Shown: positions 55,071-63,076 of the stretch, in pieces
How positions within the stretch are numbered: the first letter of the stretch is position 1
Layout: every line of letters starts with the position of its first letter
From: Demequina gelatinilytica
GTDB taxonomy: Bacteria > Actinomycetota > Actinomycetes > Actinomycetales > Demequinaceae
Assembly (NCBI RefSeq): GCF_000971115.1
Contig: NZ_BBLV01000006.1
Location: forward strand, 62,001-126,000
Length of the DNA stretch: 64,000 nucleotides
Reading direction: 5' to 3'
Notes under the pieces: model-generated
What the model saw: the letters and a program-made list of their open reading frames with translations, nothing else
Databases searched by the model: none
What the model was told of the DNA's origin: nothing
Made by a program: the position numbers and the translations under genes

Positions 55071-56090
55071 TCAGGACCCTGCGTAGGTGTGAAGCCCCTG
55101 GAAGAACAGGTTCACCACGGTGAAGTTCATGATGAGCGCGGTGAAGCCCGCGATCGCAAGCCACGCGCTGCGTCGCCCGGCCCAGCCCTGCGTGGTGCGC
55201 GCGTGCAGGTACGCGGCGTAGAGCACCCAGATGACGAAGGACCAGACCTCCTTGGGGTCCCAGCCCCAGTAGCGCCCCCACGCGTGCTCGGCCCAGATCG
55301 CGCCGGCCATCACGGTGAAGGTCCACAGCACGAAGCCGACGGCGTTGAGGCGGAAGGACAGCGCCTCGAGGTTGGCGGCGGGAGGGACGGCCTCGAGCCA
55401 GCGGGTGCGGCGGTAGCGTCGCACCAGCGTGTTGTGCCAGCGACGCCAAGCCTGCCGCACGGGGCCGCCCTCGACGAGCAGCTCGCCCTGCTCGCGGTAA
55501 TCCCGCATCAGCTGCAACGAGGTGGCGATGAACGAGACCGCGAAGATGCCCGTGACGAGCGTCGCGATCGAGACGTGGATCACCAGCCAGTAGCTCTGCA
55601 GCGCAGGCGGCAGGGTGTCGACATCCTTGTAGAGCACCGTGAGCGCGAGACCGAGCGAGACCGTGGCGAAGCCGGTGACGCCGGCACCGAGGTACGCGAT
55701 GTCGCGCTTGCGCTGCACGATGAGGAACACCAGCACCGCGAAGAACGAGCCCGAGATGGTGTACTCGTACATGTTCGACCACGGGACGTGACCCGCGTCG
55801 ATCCCGCGTGCCGCGAGGCCGACGGCGTGGAGCAGCGCACCCACGAGGGTGGTCGACCGGGCGATGCCGGCGGCCTTGGCGGCCCGCGCACCGGCAGACG
55901 GTGCGAGCACGGCCTGCACGGCAGGCGCCTGGGCACCGCCACCGACCGCGACGGCCTCACGGGCCACGGCCTTCGCGGCGACCTTGTCATCCGCCACGCG
56001 CGCGAGCCGGATCGCGTAGGCGACCATCGCGATCGCGTACAGGACCGTCGCGCCGCTCAGGGCGGCGACGCTGAGGTCGGTCGGATTCAT
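55071..56090 (-). CDS. ccsB: Cytochrome c biogenesis protein CcsB (CcsA/ResC type)
   Basis: 339 residues from ATG at 56090 (ATGA overlap with resB). Eight predicted helices; the Trp-rich haem-binding motif WGRYWGWDPKEVWSF with conserved His residues flanking it (MYEYTISGSFF region and HARTTQGWAG). With ResB it carries haem across the membrane and attaches it to apocytochrome c (System II). A ~60-residue Ala-rich loop after helix 1 is an actinobacterial feature. Confidence 0.93.
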   Translation of the reverse strand: MNPTDLSVAALSGATVLYAIAMVAYAIRLARVADDKVAAKAVAREAVAVGGGAQAPAVQAVLAPSAGARAAKAAGIARSTTLVGALLHAVGLAARGIDAGHVPWSNMYEYTISGSFFAVLVFLIVQRKRDIAYLGAGVTGFATVSLGLALTVLYKDVDTLPPALQSYWLVIHVSIATLVTGIFAVSFIATSLQLMRDYREQGELLVEGGPVRQAWRRWHNTLVRRYRRTRWLEAVPPAANLEALSFRLNAVGFVLWTFTVMAGAIWAEHAWGRYWGWDPKEVWSFVIWVLYAAYLHARTTQGWAGRRSAWLAIAGFTALIMNFTVVNLFFQGLHTYAGS

Positions 56091-57694
56091 GACTGCTCCC
56101 TCTCCTCCACGCCCGGGGACGGCTCGCGACCAGACGCCGCGGCCAGGGCGCGCTCGAGGACGCCGGCGACGCCCGCATCGTGCGCGGGGGCGTACGCAGC
56201 GCCGGTGACCACTGTAGTTCCGCCCTCCGACCGTGCCACCACCCAGACCTTGCGGCGCGACGCGAACAGCGACGTCGCGAGGCCCGCCAGAGTCAGGATC
56301 GCCGCGACCAGCAGGTACGGCAGCGACGGGTCGGCGCGCAGGTCGAAGGCGCCGTAGCGCGGCAGCTCCTCGAAGGTCACCGACCCGAGCCCGTCGGGCA
56401 GCTCGACCGTCTCGCCGAGCGCGAGGCGTAGCGTGACGGGCTGCCCGTCCTCGTCCTGCACCGGGCTGAGCTGCGACTCGTCGAGGCGGTAGACGTTCTG
56501 CGGGACGCCCGCGTCGAGGCCCAGGTCGCCGGTGTAGGCGAGCATCTCGATCACGGGGTTCGCGGGATCTGGGTGCACCGACCCGACCGCGAAAGGCCCC
56601 TCGACAAAGCTCGGGTAGAGCGTCGCCTTGAAGCCCAGCTGCTCGCCGGTGGTGACATCGGGCACCTTGATGACGCCGGTCGACGTGTACGCGGCATCCT
56701 GCGCGAGGAACACCACGGGCCCCGAGAACGCGATCTCCCCGGCGCTGTCGCGCACCGTGATGACCGGCGCGTAGCCGTTGCCCTGGAGGTAGATCTTGGC
56801 GTCGCCGGACTCGAGCGGGTGGTTGACCGAGATGTCGGTCTGCACCGGGTCCTCGCCGGGCTCGGTGAACGTCACGTTCGCCTGGAAGTGCAGCGGGCGG
56901 CCGGTGTCGGAGAACGATGCGTCGAGCGAGTCGAGCCGCAGCGTGAACGGGTCGAGGTCGGACGGATCGAAGAGCGCGCCCGAGGAGAACGTGTCGTACG
57001 CGACCACCGCGTTGGTGAAGGACCGACCCTCGACCACGATCGCCTGGCCGCGATAGGTGAAGAGCGTGCCGTAGGCGACGGCGAGCAGGACCAGCACCAG
57101 CGCCGTGTGGAAGACCAGGTTGCCCAGCTCGCGGACCGCGCCGGTCTCCGCGGCGAGCGCCACCTCGCCACCCTCGCGTCGGTCGAGCCGCACACGGTAG
57201 CCCGTGAGCGCGCCTAGGCGACCGGGCCGGGGGCGAAGCTCGGCGCGCGCGGCGGCGAGCGCATCGTCCACCGCCAGCGAGGAGTCCTCCGAGACCGGCG
57301 CGTAGCGAGCGAGCGAGCGGGGGGTCGCGGCGATGGGGCGGCGCAGCTCGCGGTAGTGGTGCAACGCGCGCGGCGCGATGCAGCCGATGAGCGACGCGAA
57401 CAGCAGCACGTAGATGGCGGTGAACCATGCCGAGCCGAAGACGTCGAGGAAGCCCGTCGCGTCGAGGAACGGGCCCCAGAACGGGTTGTCGTCGATGAAG
57501 GCACGCGTCGCCGCCGCATCCTGCGGCCACTGCGGCAGCACCGAGCCGGGGATCGACGCGAGCGCGAGGAGCAGGAGCAGGATCAGCGCGACCCGCATCG
57601 ACGTGACCTGACGCCAGATCCACCGCAGCCAGCCGCGCGGACCCAGCCGAGGGGCGTCCGCGATGACGTAGTTGTCGAGCTTGAGGCGCGCCAT
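56087..57694 (-). CDS. resB: Cytochrome c biogenesis protein ResB
   Basis: 535 residues from ATG at 57694 (TGATG overlap with ccdA). Three N-terminal helices, a large extracytoplasmic domain and one C-terminal helix (YLLVAAILTLAGLATSLFAS). ResB signatures: MRVALILLLLLALASIPGSV and LGNLVFHTALVLVLLAVAYG with the haem-axial histidine. It works with CcsB in haem delivery and ligation. The length fits actinobacterial ResB. Confidence 0.94.
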   Translation of the reverse strand: MARLKLDNYVIADAPRLGPRGWLRWIWRQVTSMRVALILLLLLALASIPGSVLPQWPQDAAATRAFIDDNPFWGPFLDATGFLDVFGSAWFTAIYVLLFASLIGCIAPRALHHYRELRRPIAATPRSLARYAPVSEDSSLAVDDALAAARAELRPRPGRLGALTGYRVRLDRREGGEVALAAETGAVRELGNLVFHTALVLVLLAVAYGTLFTYRGQAIVVEGRSFTNAVVAYDTFSSGALFDPSDLDPFTLRLDSLDASFSDTGRPLHFQANVTFTEPGEDPVQTDISVNHPLESGDAKIYLQGNGYAPVITVRDSAGEIAFSGPVVFLAQDAAYTSTGVIKVPDVTTGEQLGFKATLYPSFVEGPFAVGSVHPDPANPVIEMLAYTGDLGLDAGVPQNVYRLDESQLSPVQDEDGQPVTLRLALGETVELPDGLGSVTFEELPRYGAFDLRADPSLPYLLVAAILTLAGLATSLFASRRKVWVVARSEGGTTVVTGAAYAPAHDAGVAGVLERALAAASGREPSPGVEEREQS

Positions 57695-58458
57695 CAGACC
57701 GCCGTCCAGTAGCCGTCGATCCACCCCTGCAGCTCGAGCGCGAGACGGTCCCACAGGCCCGTCACCAGAAGCACGCCGAGCACGATGAGCAGCGCGCCGC
57801 CGACGCGCATGAGCGCGAGCCGGTGGCGCTTGAGCCAGCCCAGCACCTTGCCCGAGCGCTCGAACAGCGCCGCGAGCAGGACGAACGGCAGGCCGAGCCC
57901 GACGCAGTACGCGATCGCGAGCGCGACGCCACGGCCCTGGGTCGCCTCGGACAGGCTCAGGGCGTAGACGGCGCCGAGCGTGGGTCCGATGCACGGGGTC
58001 CACCCCAACCCGAACGCGACGCCCAGCACGGGCGCGCCCGCGAGGCCGGCGGTGGGGCTCACGTGCATGCGCTTCTCCGCCTGGAGGAACGGCACGGCGC
58101 CCATGAAGGCGAAGCCCAGCAGGATGATCACCACGCCCAGCAGGCGCGTGATGAGCGTGAGGTAGGGCGCGAGCGTCGCGCCGAGCGACGAGGCGAGGAA
58201 GCCGAACGTCACGAACACCGCGGAGAAGCCGAGCACGAACAGCAGCGCACCCAGGATCAGCTTGGGCTTCGACGCCCTGCCCGTGCCGCCCGTGCCCGCC
58301 ATGCCGGAGACGTAGCCCAGGTAGCCCGGCACCAGCGGCACCACGCACGGGGATGCGAAGCTCACCAGGCCCGCGAGGACCGCGACGGGGATCGCGAGCG
58401 CCATCGACCCCGAAAGGGCGATGCCGGCGAACGATCCGTCGGCGACGAGCGGCGTCAC
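57694..58458 (-). CDS. ccdA: Thiol-disulfide transporter CcdA
   Basis: 254 residues from GTG at 58458 (GTGA overlap with resA). Six helices with the redox cysteines in FASPCVVPLVPGYLGYVSG and GLGWTPCIGPTLGAVYA. It moves reducing equivalents from cytoplasmic thioredoxin outwards to ResA to keep apocytochrome c thiols reduced. Order resA-ccdA-resB-ccsB is the standard System II operon. Confidence 0.95.
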   Translation of the reverse strand: MTPLVADGSFAGIALSGSMALAIPVAVLAGLVSFASPCVVPLVPGYLGYVSGMAGTGGTGRASKPKLILGALLFVLGFSAVFVTFGFLASSLGATLAPYLTLITRLLGVVIILLGFAFMGAVPFLQAEKRMHVSPTAGLAGAPVLGVAFGLGWTPCIGPTLGAVYALSLSEATQGRGVALAIAYCVGLGLPFVLLAALFERSGKVLGWLKRHRLALMRVGGALLIVLGVLLVTGLWDRLALELQGWIDGYWTAV

Positions 58459-59027
58459 CCCTGCGCTCCGGCGGCCTCGCCGCCGGCCTCCTCGATGAGC
58501 GAGCGCAGCGTCGACGGATCCGCGGTGCCGATGATCCGCGCGTGGAGGTTGCCCTCGGTGTCCACCACGAGCGTGGTCGGCACCGCGTTCATGGCGACCA
58601 CGCCCTGGAGCGCGGCGGTCGCAGCCCCGTCCGAGTCGTCGATGCTCGGGTAGCCGATCCCGAAGGTGCGCTCGAAGGCCTCCGCGGTGGGCGCATCGTC
58701 CCTACCGTTGACCCCGACGATCTGGACGTCGTCGCGAGCGTCGAGCTCTGCGAGGTCCGAGGCCTCGGCGCGGCACGGCGGGCACGAGGCGTACCAGGTA
58801 TTGATGAGCACCACCTGACCGCGGTAGTCCGCGATGTCGACGGCGTCGCCGGCGAAGGAGGTGCCCGCGAGCGCGACCGGGTCGCCCGCGTCGAAGACGG
58901 TCACGGTGCCGTCGCCGGACACGTAGCCGGGAGACTCGGCGGCGTCGCCCGGCGCGCATGCGGCGAGCGTGAGCACGATCGCGGCGACCACCGCGACGAG
59001 GATGGCGATGCGCGCGGCGGGCTTCAC
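58455..59027 (-). CDS. resA: Thioredoxin-like lipoprotein ResA/TlpA
   Basis: 190 residues from GTG at 59027 (GTGA overlap with the phosphatase gene). Lipobox LAAC (Cys24), then a thioredoxin fold with active site WYASCPPCRAEASDL and cis-proline in NAVPTTLVVDTEG. It reduces the CXXCH disulfide of apocytochrome c on the outer face. The CPPC active site differs from the CEPC of Bacillus ResA, but the operon context supports the role. Confidence 0.92.
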   Translation of the reverse strand: MKPAARIAILVAVVAAIVLTLAACAPGDAAESPGYVSGDGTVTVFDAGDPVALAGTSFAGDAVDIADYRGQVVLINTWYASCPPCRAEASDLAELDARDDVQIVGVNGRDDAPTAEAFERTFGIGYPSIDDSDGAATAALQGVVAMNAVPTTLVVDTEGNLHARIIGTADPSTLRSLIEEAGGEAAGAQG

Positions 59028-59641
59028 CGCGGCACCTCGATGTGCCCGGCAGGGGTCTCGTAGCCGGCGAAGACGATGCTGTCGCCGTCCACGTCGAACG
59101 AGGTCAGGGACGCGAGCGCGCACTCGCGCGAGCGCGGGTCGTGGACGTACGAGCGGCCCTCGGCCGAGCATCGCGCGACCCAGATGGGCAGCTGGTGGCT
59201 CACGATCACGGTCGGCGCGTCGGGGCTGGCCGCGGCGGCGTCGATGATCGCGGCGCGCATGCGGGAGGCCTGCTCGACGTAGGGCTCGCCCCACGAGGGC
59301 GTCCACGGGTTGCGGACGCGCCACAGGTTCTTGGGCTTGATGAAGTCGATCGGACGCGGGGTGCGCTCGCCCGCGAAGATGTTGTCGGCCTCGATCACGC
59401 GCTCGTCGGTGGCGATGTCGAGCCCGAAGGCGGCCGCGATGGGCGCGGCGGTCTGCTGCGCGCGCAGGAGCGGGGAGGCCACCACGCGCCCGATGCCCGC
59501 GTCGACCGCGACCAGGTGGCCGGCGACGGCCTGCGCCATCGCCTGCCCGGTGTCGGACAGGCGGAACTCCGGGAGGCGGCCGTACAGGATCCCGTCGGGA
59601 TTGTGGACATGGCCGTGGCGAAGGACGTGCACGCGGGACAT
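59024..59641 (-). CDS. Histidine phosphatase family protein
   Basis: 205 residues from ATG at 59641. The phosphohistidine motif is VHVLRHGHVHNPDG (RHG; the usual RHGE glutamate is replaced), with the second histidine in VIVSHQLPIWVAR and a basic pocket ASPLLRAQQTAAP. Same position as the phosphatase in the mycobacterial cytochrome c operon. The substrate is unknown. First gene of the resA operon; a GACAAT box 7 nt before the ATG suggests a leaderless mRNA. Confidence 0.9.
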   Translation of the reverse strand: MSRVHVLRHGHVHNPDGILYGRLPEFRLSDTGQAMAQAVAGHLVAVDAGIGRVVASPLLRAQQTAAPIAAAFGLDIATDERVIEADNIFAGERTPRPIDFIKPKNLWRVRNPWTPSWGEPYVEQASRMRAAIIDAAAASPDAPTVIVSHQLPIWVARCSAEGRSYVHDPRSRECALASLTSFDVDGDSIVFAGYETPAGHIEVPR

Positions 59642-59648
59642 GGGTCCT

Positions 59649-59654
59649 ATTGTC
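59649..59654 (-). promoter_or_regulatory. -10 box of the histidine phosphatase-cytochrome c operon (leaderless)
   Basis: GACAAT on the minus strand, 7 nt before the ATG at 59641. It matches TANNNT less well than others here. Confidence 0.35.
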
Positions 59655-59660
59655 ACCCGT

Positions 59661-59897
59661 CTACGCGAGCGCCTTGCGCACGCGCTCTGGGTCGATGCGC
59701 CAGAAGCCGACCACCTCATCGTCCACGGTCACCACGGGGATCTCGTCTCCGTAGCGCGCCCGGAGCTCCGGGTCGCCGTCGATGTCGATCTCGTCGAAGC
59801 CCTCGCCGGCGGCGCCGCAGACCTCGACGAGCACCGCGCGGGCGTCGTCGCAGAGGTGACAGCCCACGCGGCTGTAGAGGACTGCTCGGGAGCGCAT
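59661..59897 (-). CDS. Glutaredoxin-like small protein (DUF836 type)
   Basis: 78 residues from ATG at 59897. Thioredoxin fold with redox pair SRVGCHLCDDARAVLVEV (CxxC) and cis-proline DEIPVVTVDDEV. The short glutaredoxin-like family is common beside HAD phosphatase genes in actinobacteria. Cytoplasmic; partner unknown. A TATCCT box lies 6 nt upstream of the ATG. Confidence 0.88.
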   Translation of the reverse strand: MRSRAVLYSRVGCHLCDDARAVLVEVCGAAGEGFDEIDIDGDPELRARYGDEIPVVTVDDEVVGFWRIDPERVRKALA

Positions 59898-59903
59898 CGC
59901 CCA

Positions 59904-59909
59904 AGGATA
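59904..59909 (-). promoter_or_regulatory. -10 box of the glutaredoxin-like gene (leaderless)
   Basis: TATCCT on the minus strand with a 6-nt spacer to the ATG at 59897. Confidence 0.45.
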
Positions 59910-59961
59910 GGCGGCCGGTGACGTCGACAGGCTCAGGAGCCGAGCAGCGCGGGGCCCTCGG

Positions 59962-59967
59962 TACAGT
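59962..59967 (+). promoter_or_regulatory. -10 box of the HAD phosphatase gene (leaderless)
   Basis: TACAGT with spacer TGAGCG before the GTG at 59974, again 6 nt. Its divergent partner box lies 52 nt away. Confidence 0.45.
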
Positions 59968-59973
59968 TGAGCG

Positions 59974-60834
59974 GTGACCTCCGATGCCGCTCGACCCGGG
60001 ACGCGCGTGGCCGCGTTCTTCGACGTCGACAACACGGTGATCAAGGGCGCGAGCTCGTTCCATATCGCGCGCGGTCTCTGGCAGCGCGACTACTTCACCC
60101 TGCGGGACATCGTGAAGTTCGCGTACGAGCAGACCGCCTACGTCCTGTTCGGCGAGTCCCATGAGCAGATGGACCGCCTGCGCCAGCACGGACTGACTAT
60201 CGTCAAGGGCTGGTCCGTCGCGGAGATGACCGCGGTGGCCGAGGAGGTCTACGACGAGCTCCTCGCGAGCCGCGTCTACCCCGGCACCAAGGCGATCATC
60301 GACGAGCACCTCGAAGCCGGGCACGAGGTCTGGTTCGTCACGGCCTCCCCCATCGAGGTGGGCCGCATGGTCGCGCGCCGCATCGGCGCGACGGGCGCGC
60401 TGGGCACCGTGCCCGAGCACGAGGGCGGCCACTACACCGGCCGCCTGGTGGGCGAGTTCCTCCACGGCCCCCACAAGGCCGATGCGGTGCGCACGCTCGC
60501 GGCGGAACGCGGGCTCGACCTCGAGGCGAGCTACGCGTACGGCGACTCGGTCAACGACGCCGCGATGCTCGCCACTGTGGGCCACCCGTGCGCGATCAAC
60601 CCGGACCCCAAGATGCGCCGGCTCGCGACCAAGCGCGGGTGGGCGATGCGGGAGTTCCGCAAGCGCCGCAAGAGCGGCCGCCGCGGCATCGTGAAGTCCT
60701 CCATCACCGGCGCCGCGTGGATCACCATCCAGGTCTCGCGCGGCCTCAAGGGCGCCGCACGCGGGCTCTTCCGGCTGCCGCGACGGGCCTCGTCGCCCGA
60801 GCAGCCGCACACGGACGAGGCCCGCGAGCTCTAG
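59974..60834 (+). CDS. HAD-superfamily IB phosphatase (SerB-like)
   Basis: 286 residues from GTG at 59974. Motif I FFDVDNTVIKGASSF (nucleophile Asp and general acid), motif II VTASPIEVG, motif III lysine in LHGPHKADAVRTL and motif IV AYGDSVNDAAML. HAD-IB hydrolases cleave phosphomonoesters, often glycerol- or amino-acid phosphates. A basic segment (FRKRRKSGRRGIVK) and a weak C-terminal hydrophobic stretch suggest membrane association. The substrate is not known. Confidence 0.9.
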   Translation: MTSDAARPGTRVAAFFDVDNTVIKGASSFHIARGLWQRDYFTLRDIVKFAYEQTAYVLFGESHEQMDRLRQHGLTIVKGWSVAEMTAVAEEVYDELLASRVYPGTKAIIDEHLEAGHEVWFVTASPIEVGRMVARRIGATGALGTVPEHEGGHYTGRLVGEFLHGPHKADAVRTLAAERGLDLEASYAYGDSVNDAAMLATVGHPCAINPDPKMRRLATKRGWAMREFRKRRKSGRRGIVKSSITGAAWITIQVSRGLKGAARGLFRLPRRASSPEQPHTDEAREL

Positions 60835-60860
60835 CCGCTCCGCCCGCCGGCCCCGCCCCG

Positions 60861-60902
60861 GGCCCCCGGCCCCCGGCCCCCGGCTCCCGCCTCCCGGCCC
60901 CA
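60861..60902. repeat. GC-only 7-mer tandem repeat
   Basis: Six tandem units close to GGCCCCC (three perfect, then GGCTCCC, GCCTCCC, GGCCCCA) directly upstream of family C copy 3. Noncoding; probably a slippage product. Confidence 0.8.
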
Positions 60903-60904
60903 CC

Positions 60905-61044
60905 GAAAGTGGTAGCCCTTGGTCGGTTCCCGGAGGTTCTCGCCTCACAGTGGTACCTGACAGTCGCGTCCAGGACGGGCCCGACAATCAGCCACCACTG
61001 CGAGGTGGCGATGTCCAGCAGCCGACACTGACCTACCACTTCCG
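60905..61044. repeat. Family C palindromic element, copy 3
   Basis: Between convergent HAD phosphatase and bS22 genes. Left arm sites begin at 60909 (GTGGTAGCC) and 60950 (GTGGTACCTG), 41 nt apart; right arm ACCAC ends at 60998 and 61039, 41 nt apart. It is the shortest copy. TTGGTCGGTTCCCGG and CGCCTCACAGTGG match the right arm of copy 2 in reverse complement. Confidence 0.85.
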
Positions 61045-61065
61045 TGGATGGGTCTGGACAGCAGA

Positions 61066-61097
61066 ACGCCCGCCCCGCCGGGTGGCGGGACGGGCGT
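61066..61097 (-). terminator. Hairpin terminator of the bS22 gene
   Basis: A 14-bp stem with one mismatch (ACGCCCGCCCCGCC at 61066-61079 with GGCGGGACGGGCGT at 61084-61097) and a GGGT loop, 16 nt past the stop. On the minus strand TTCTG follows, a weak U-tract. Confidence 0.8.
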
Positions 61098-61113
61098 CCG
61101 AAGCGCGAGGCGC

Positions 61114-61212
61114 TTACTTCTTGTTGCGGCGCTGGTGGCGCGTCTTGCGAAGCAGCTTGCGGTGCTTCTTCTTCGACATACGCTTGCGGCGCTTCTTGAT
61201 GATGGAACCCAC
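61114..61212 (-). CDS. Small ribosomal subunit protein bS22 (AURKAIP1/COX24 domain)
   Basis: 32 residues from GTG at 61212, with Shine-Dalgarno GAGGTAGG 6 nt upstream and TAA stop at 61114-61116. It begins [19 protein letters not shown] and ends HQRRNKK; about 60% of residues are Lys or Arg. It matches the tiny bS22 protein found in mycobacterial ribosomes and annotated as AURKAIP1/COX24 in actinobacteria. Position next to the excisionase-type regulator is conserved in the phylum. A strong hairpin follows. It is too short for standard ORF length cut-offs. Confidence 0.92.
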   Translation of the reverse strand: MGSIIKKRRKRMSKKKHRKLLRKTRHQRRNKK

Positions 61213-61298
61213 GGGACCTACCTCATTCGATAAAAAACGTGCGGAGCGTGCTCACGCACGCCGGCGTCCAGGCCGCGCTGGACGCGACAGACGATCCC

Positions 61299-61532
61299 CT
61301 AGCCTACCGTGCCGGTAGCCCTGCCGTCATCTTCGGTGAGGTACCCTCCCGCAAGCGCGGCCTGCTCCATGAACTGCTCGACCGCCTGCTGCGGGACGCG
61401 GAAGGACCGGCCGAAGCGCACCGCGGGCAGCTCGCCGTTGTGGATCCACCGGTACACCGTCATGCGCGAGACCCGGACCAGCTCCGCGACCTCCGCAACC
61501 GTGAGGAAGGTGGTGCGCGCGTTCTCAGCCAT
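61299..61532 (-). CDS. Helix-turn-helix DNA-binding protein, excisionase/BldC type
   Basis: 77 residues from ATG at 61532; ribosome binding site GAGAGGGA lies about 12 nt upstream, so spacing is long; an upstream ATG at 61565 is the alternative. The winged MerR-like helix-turn-helix is TVAEVAELVRVSRMTVYRWI followed by GELPAVRFGRSFRVPQQAVE. Such BldC-like proteins bind direct repeats as regulators. It lies 86 nt before bS22 on the same strand and is divergent from trkH. Confidence 0.9.
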   Translation of the reverse strand: MAENARTTFLTVAEVAELVRVSRMTVYRWIHNGELPAVRFGRSFRVPQQAVEQFMEQAALAGGYLTEDDGRATGTVG

Positions 61533-61705
61533 GTCGTCTCGTCCCTCTCGAAGCATCCAGCGCATCTATCGGCCGGACGCACTCATAACTGTAGGGGCTG
61601 ATGTGACAGTTGTGAAGTGTGGGAGACGCGCCGATGATGGGGGTGGGGCTAGGCTCACGCGCGGGGCCGCAAGCAGGGCGGACGCGCCCCGAGGTGAGGA
61701 GATCG

Positions 61706-63076
61706 ATGGCAAGCCTGCGCGAGGCGCGTGATGCGTTCGGCGAGTGGGTCGACCGCGTCGCGCTCGAGTCGCCGGCCCGCCTCACCCTCGGCGCCTTCGC
61801 GCTCACCATCCTCATCTTCACGGGGCTCCTGTCGCTGCCGTGGGCCACCACCGAGGGCCACCGCGCCCCGTTCATCGACGCGCTCTTCACCGCGACCTCG
61901 GCCGTGTGCGTGACCGGCCTCACCACCGTCGACACCGGCACCTTCTGGTCGCCCCTCGGCCTCGCCATCATCGGCCTCGGGATCAAGGCCGGCGGCCTCG
62001 GGATCATGACGCTGGCGTCGCTCGCCGGCCTTGCCGTGTCACGCCGCCTGGGCCTCACCCAGCGCATCCTCGCCGCGGGCGAGTCCCGCGCCTCCGGCCT
62101 TGGCGACCTCGCGTCGCTGCTGCGCACCGTCATCGTCGTCTCGACCACCGTGGAGCTGGTCATCGCGGCGATCCTCATCCCGCGCTTCCTCACGCTCGAC
62201 TACGGCTGGCCCAAGTCGCTGGGCTACTCGCTGTTCTACGGGGTATCCGCGTTCAACAACGCGGGCTTCTCCCCCGATCCCGTGGGCCTGTACCCGTATG
62301 CCGGCGACCTATGGATGCTGGTGCCCATCGCGATGGGCGTCTTCATCGGCGCGCTCGGCTACCCCGTGTACCTCAACCTGCTGCGCGAGCGGAACCCGAG
62401 GAAGTGGTCGCTCCACACCAAGCTCACGCTCGTCACGGTCACGGTGCTGGCCTTCATCTCCGCATCGTTCCTCGCGGTGTTCGAGTGGACCAACCCGGAC
62501 ACGCTCGGCGACCACTCCTCCGGCAAGACCATCGGCAACATCTTCTTCCAGTCGATCAACCAGCGCTCGGGCGGCTTCGCGTCCTTCGACATCGGGCTCG
62601 CGCGCGAGCAGACGTGGCTGCTCGAGGACGTCCTGATGTTCGTCGGCGGCGGATCCGGGTCGACGGCGGGCGGCATCCGCGTCACCACGCTGGCCGTGCT
62701 GGTGCTGGCCGCGTGGGCCGAGGCGCGCGGTCGCCGCGACATCGAGGCGTTCGGCAAGCGCATCGGCACCGAGGTGCTGCGCGTCGCGGTATCCATCACG
62801 CTCATGGGCCTCATGGTGGTCATCATCGCGACCGGCATCTTCATGTGGCAGACCGACATCGCCCTCGACCGTGCGCTCTACGAGGTGGTCTCCGCGTACG
62901 CGACATGCGGCCTTTCGACCGGCATCACCGGCTCCATCGACGGCGATGCGAAGATGACCTTGATCATCACGATGTACCTGGGACGCGTGGGCTCGCTCAC
63001 GCTCGCCTCGGCGCTCATGCTCAACCGGCAGCGCCGCGTGATCCGGTACCCGTCAGAAAGGCCGATCATTGGCTAG
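61706..63076 (+). CDS. trkH: TrkH/KtrB-family potassium channel subunit
   Basis: 456 residues from ATG at 61706, ribosome binding site GAGGTGAGGAG. Four M1-P-M2 repeats give the K+ filter glycines: SAVCVTGLTTVDT, SAFNNAGFSPDP, NQRSGGFASFDIG and SAYATCGLSTGIT; GGGSGSTAGGIRVTTLAVLV is the conserved gate/M2 region. Single-file K+ (or K+/Na+) uptake through the membrane, gated by the ring of TrkA subunits. It overlaps trkA by 8 nt. Confidence 0.94.
   Translation: MASLREARDAFGEWVDRVALESPARLTLGAFALTILIFTGLLSLPWATTEGHRAPFIDALFTATSAVCVTGLTTVDTGTFWSPLGLAIIGLGIKAGGLGIMTLASLAGLAVSRRLGLTQRILAAGESRASGLGDLASLLRTVIVVSTTVELVIAAILIPRFLTLDYGWPKSLGYSLFYGVSAFNNAGFSPDPVGLYPYAGDLWMLVPIAMGVFIGALGYPVYLNLLRERNPRKWSLHTKLTLVTVTVLAFISASFLAVFEWTNPDTLGDHSSGKTIGNIFFQSINQRSGGFASFDIGLAREQTWLLEDVLMFVGGGSGSTAGGIRVTTLAVLVLAAWAEARGRRDIEAFGKRIGTEVLRVAVSITLMGLMVVIIATGIFMWQTDIALDRALYEVVSAYATCGLSTGITGSIDGDAKMTLIITMYLGRVGSLTLASALMLNRQRRVIRYPSERPIIG

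Noticed and set aside
59974..60834. HAD protein as phosphoserine phosphatase SerB
   Set aside because: It has the four HAD-IB motifs but a basic C-terminal extension and no regulatory ACT domain; context gives no link to serine synthesis.
61299..61532. Excisionase as sign of a prophage or integrated element
   Set aside because: No integrase, attachment repeats or phage genes nearby; this small regulator next to bS22 is a usual chromosomal arrangement.
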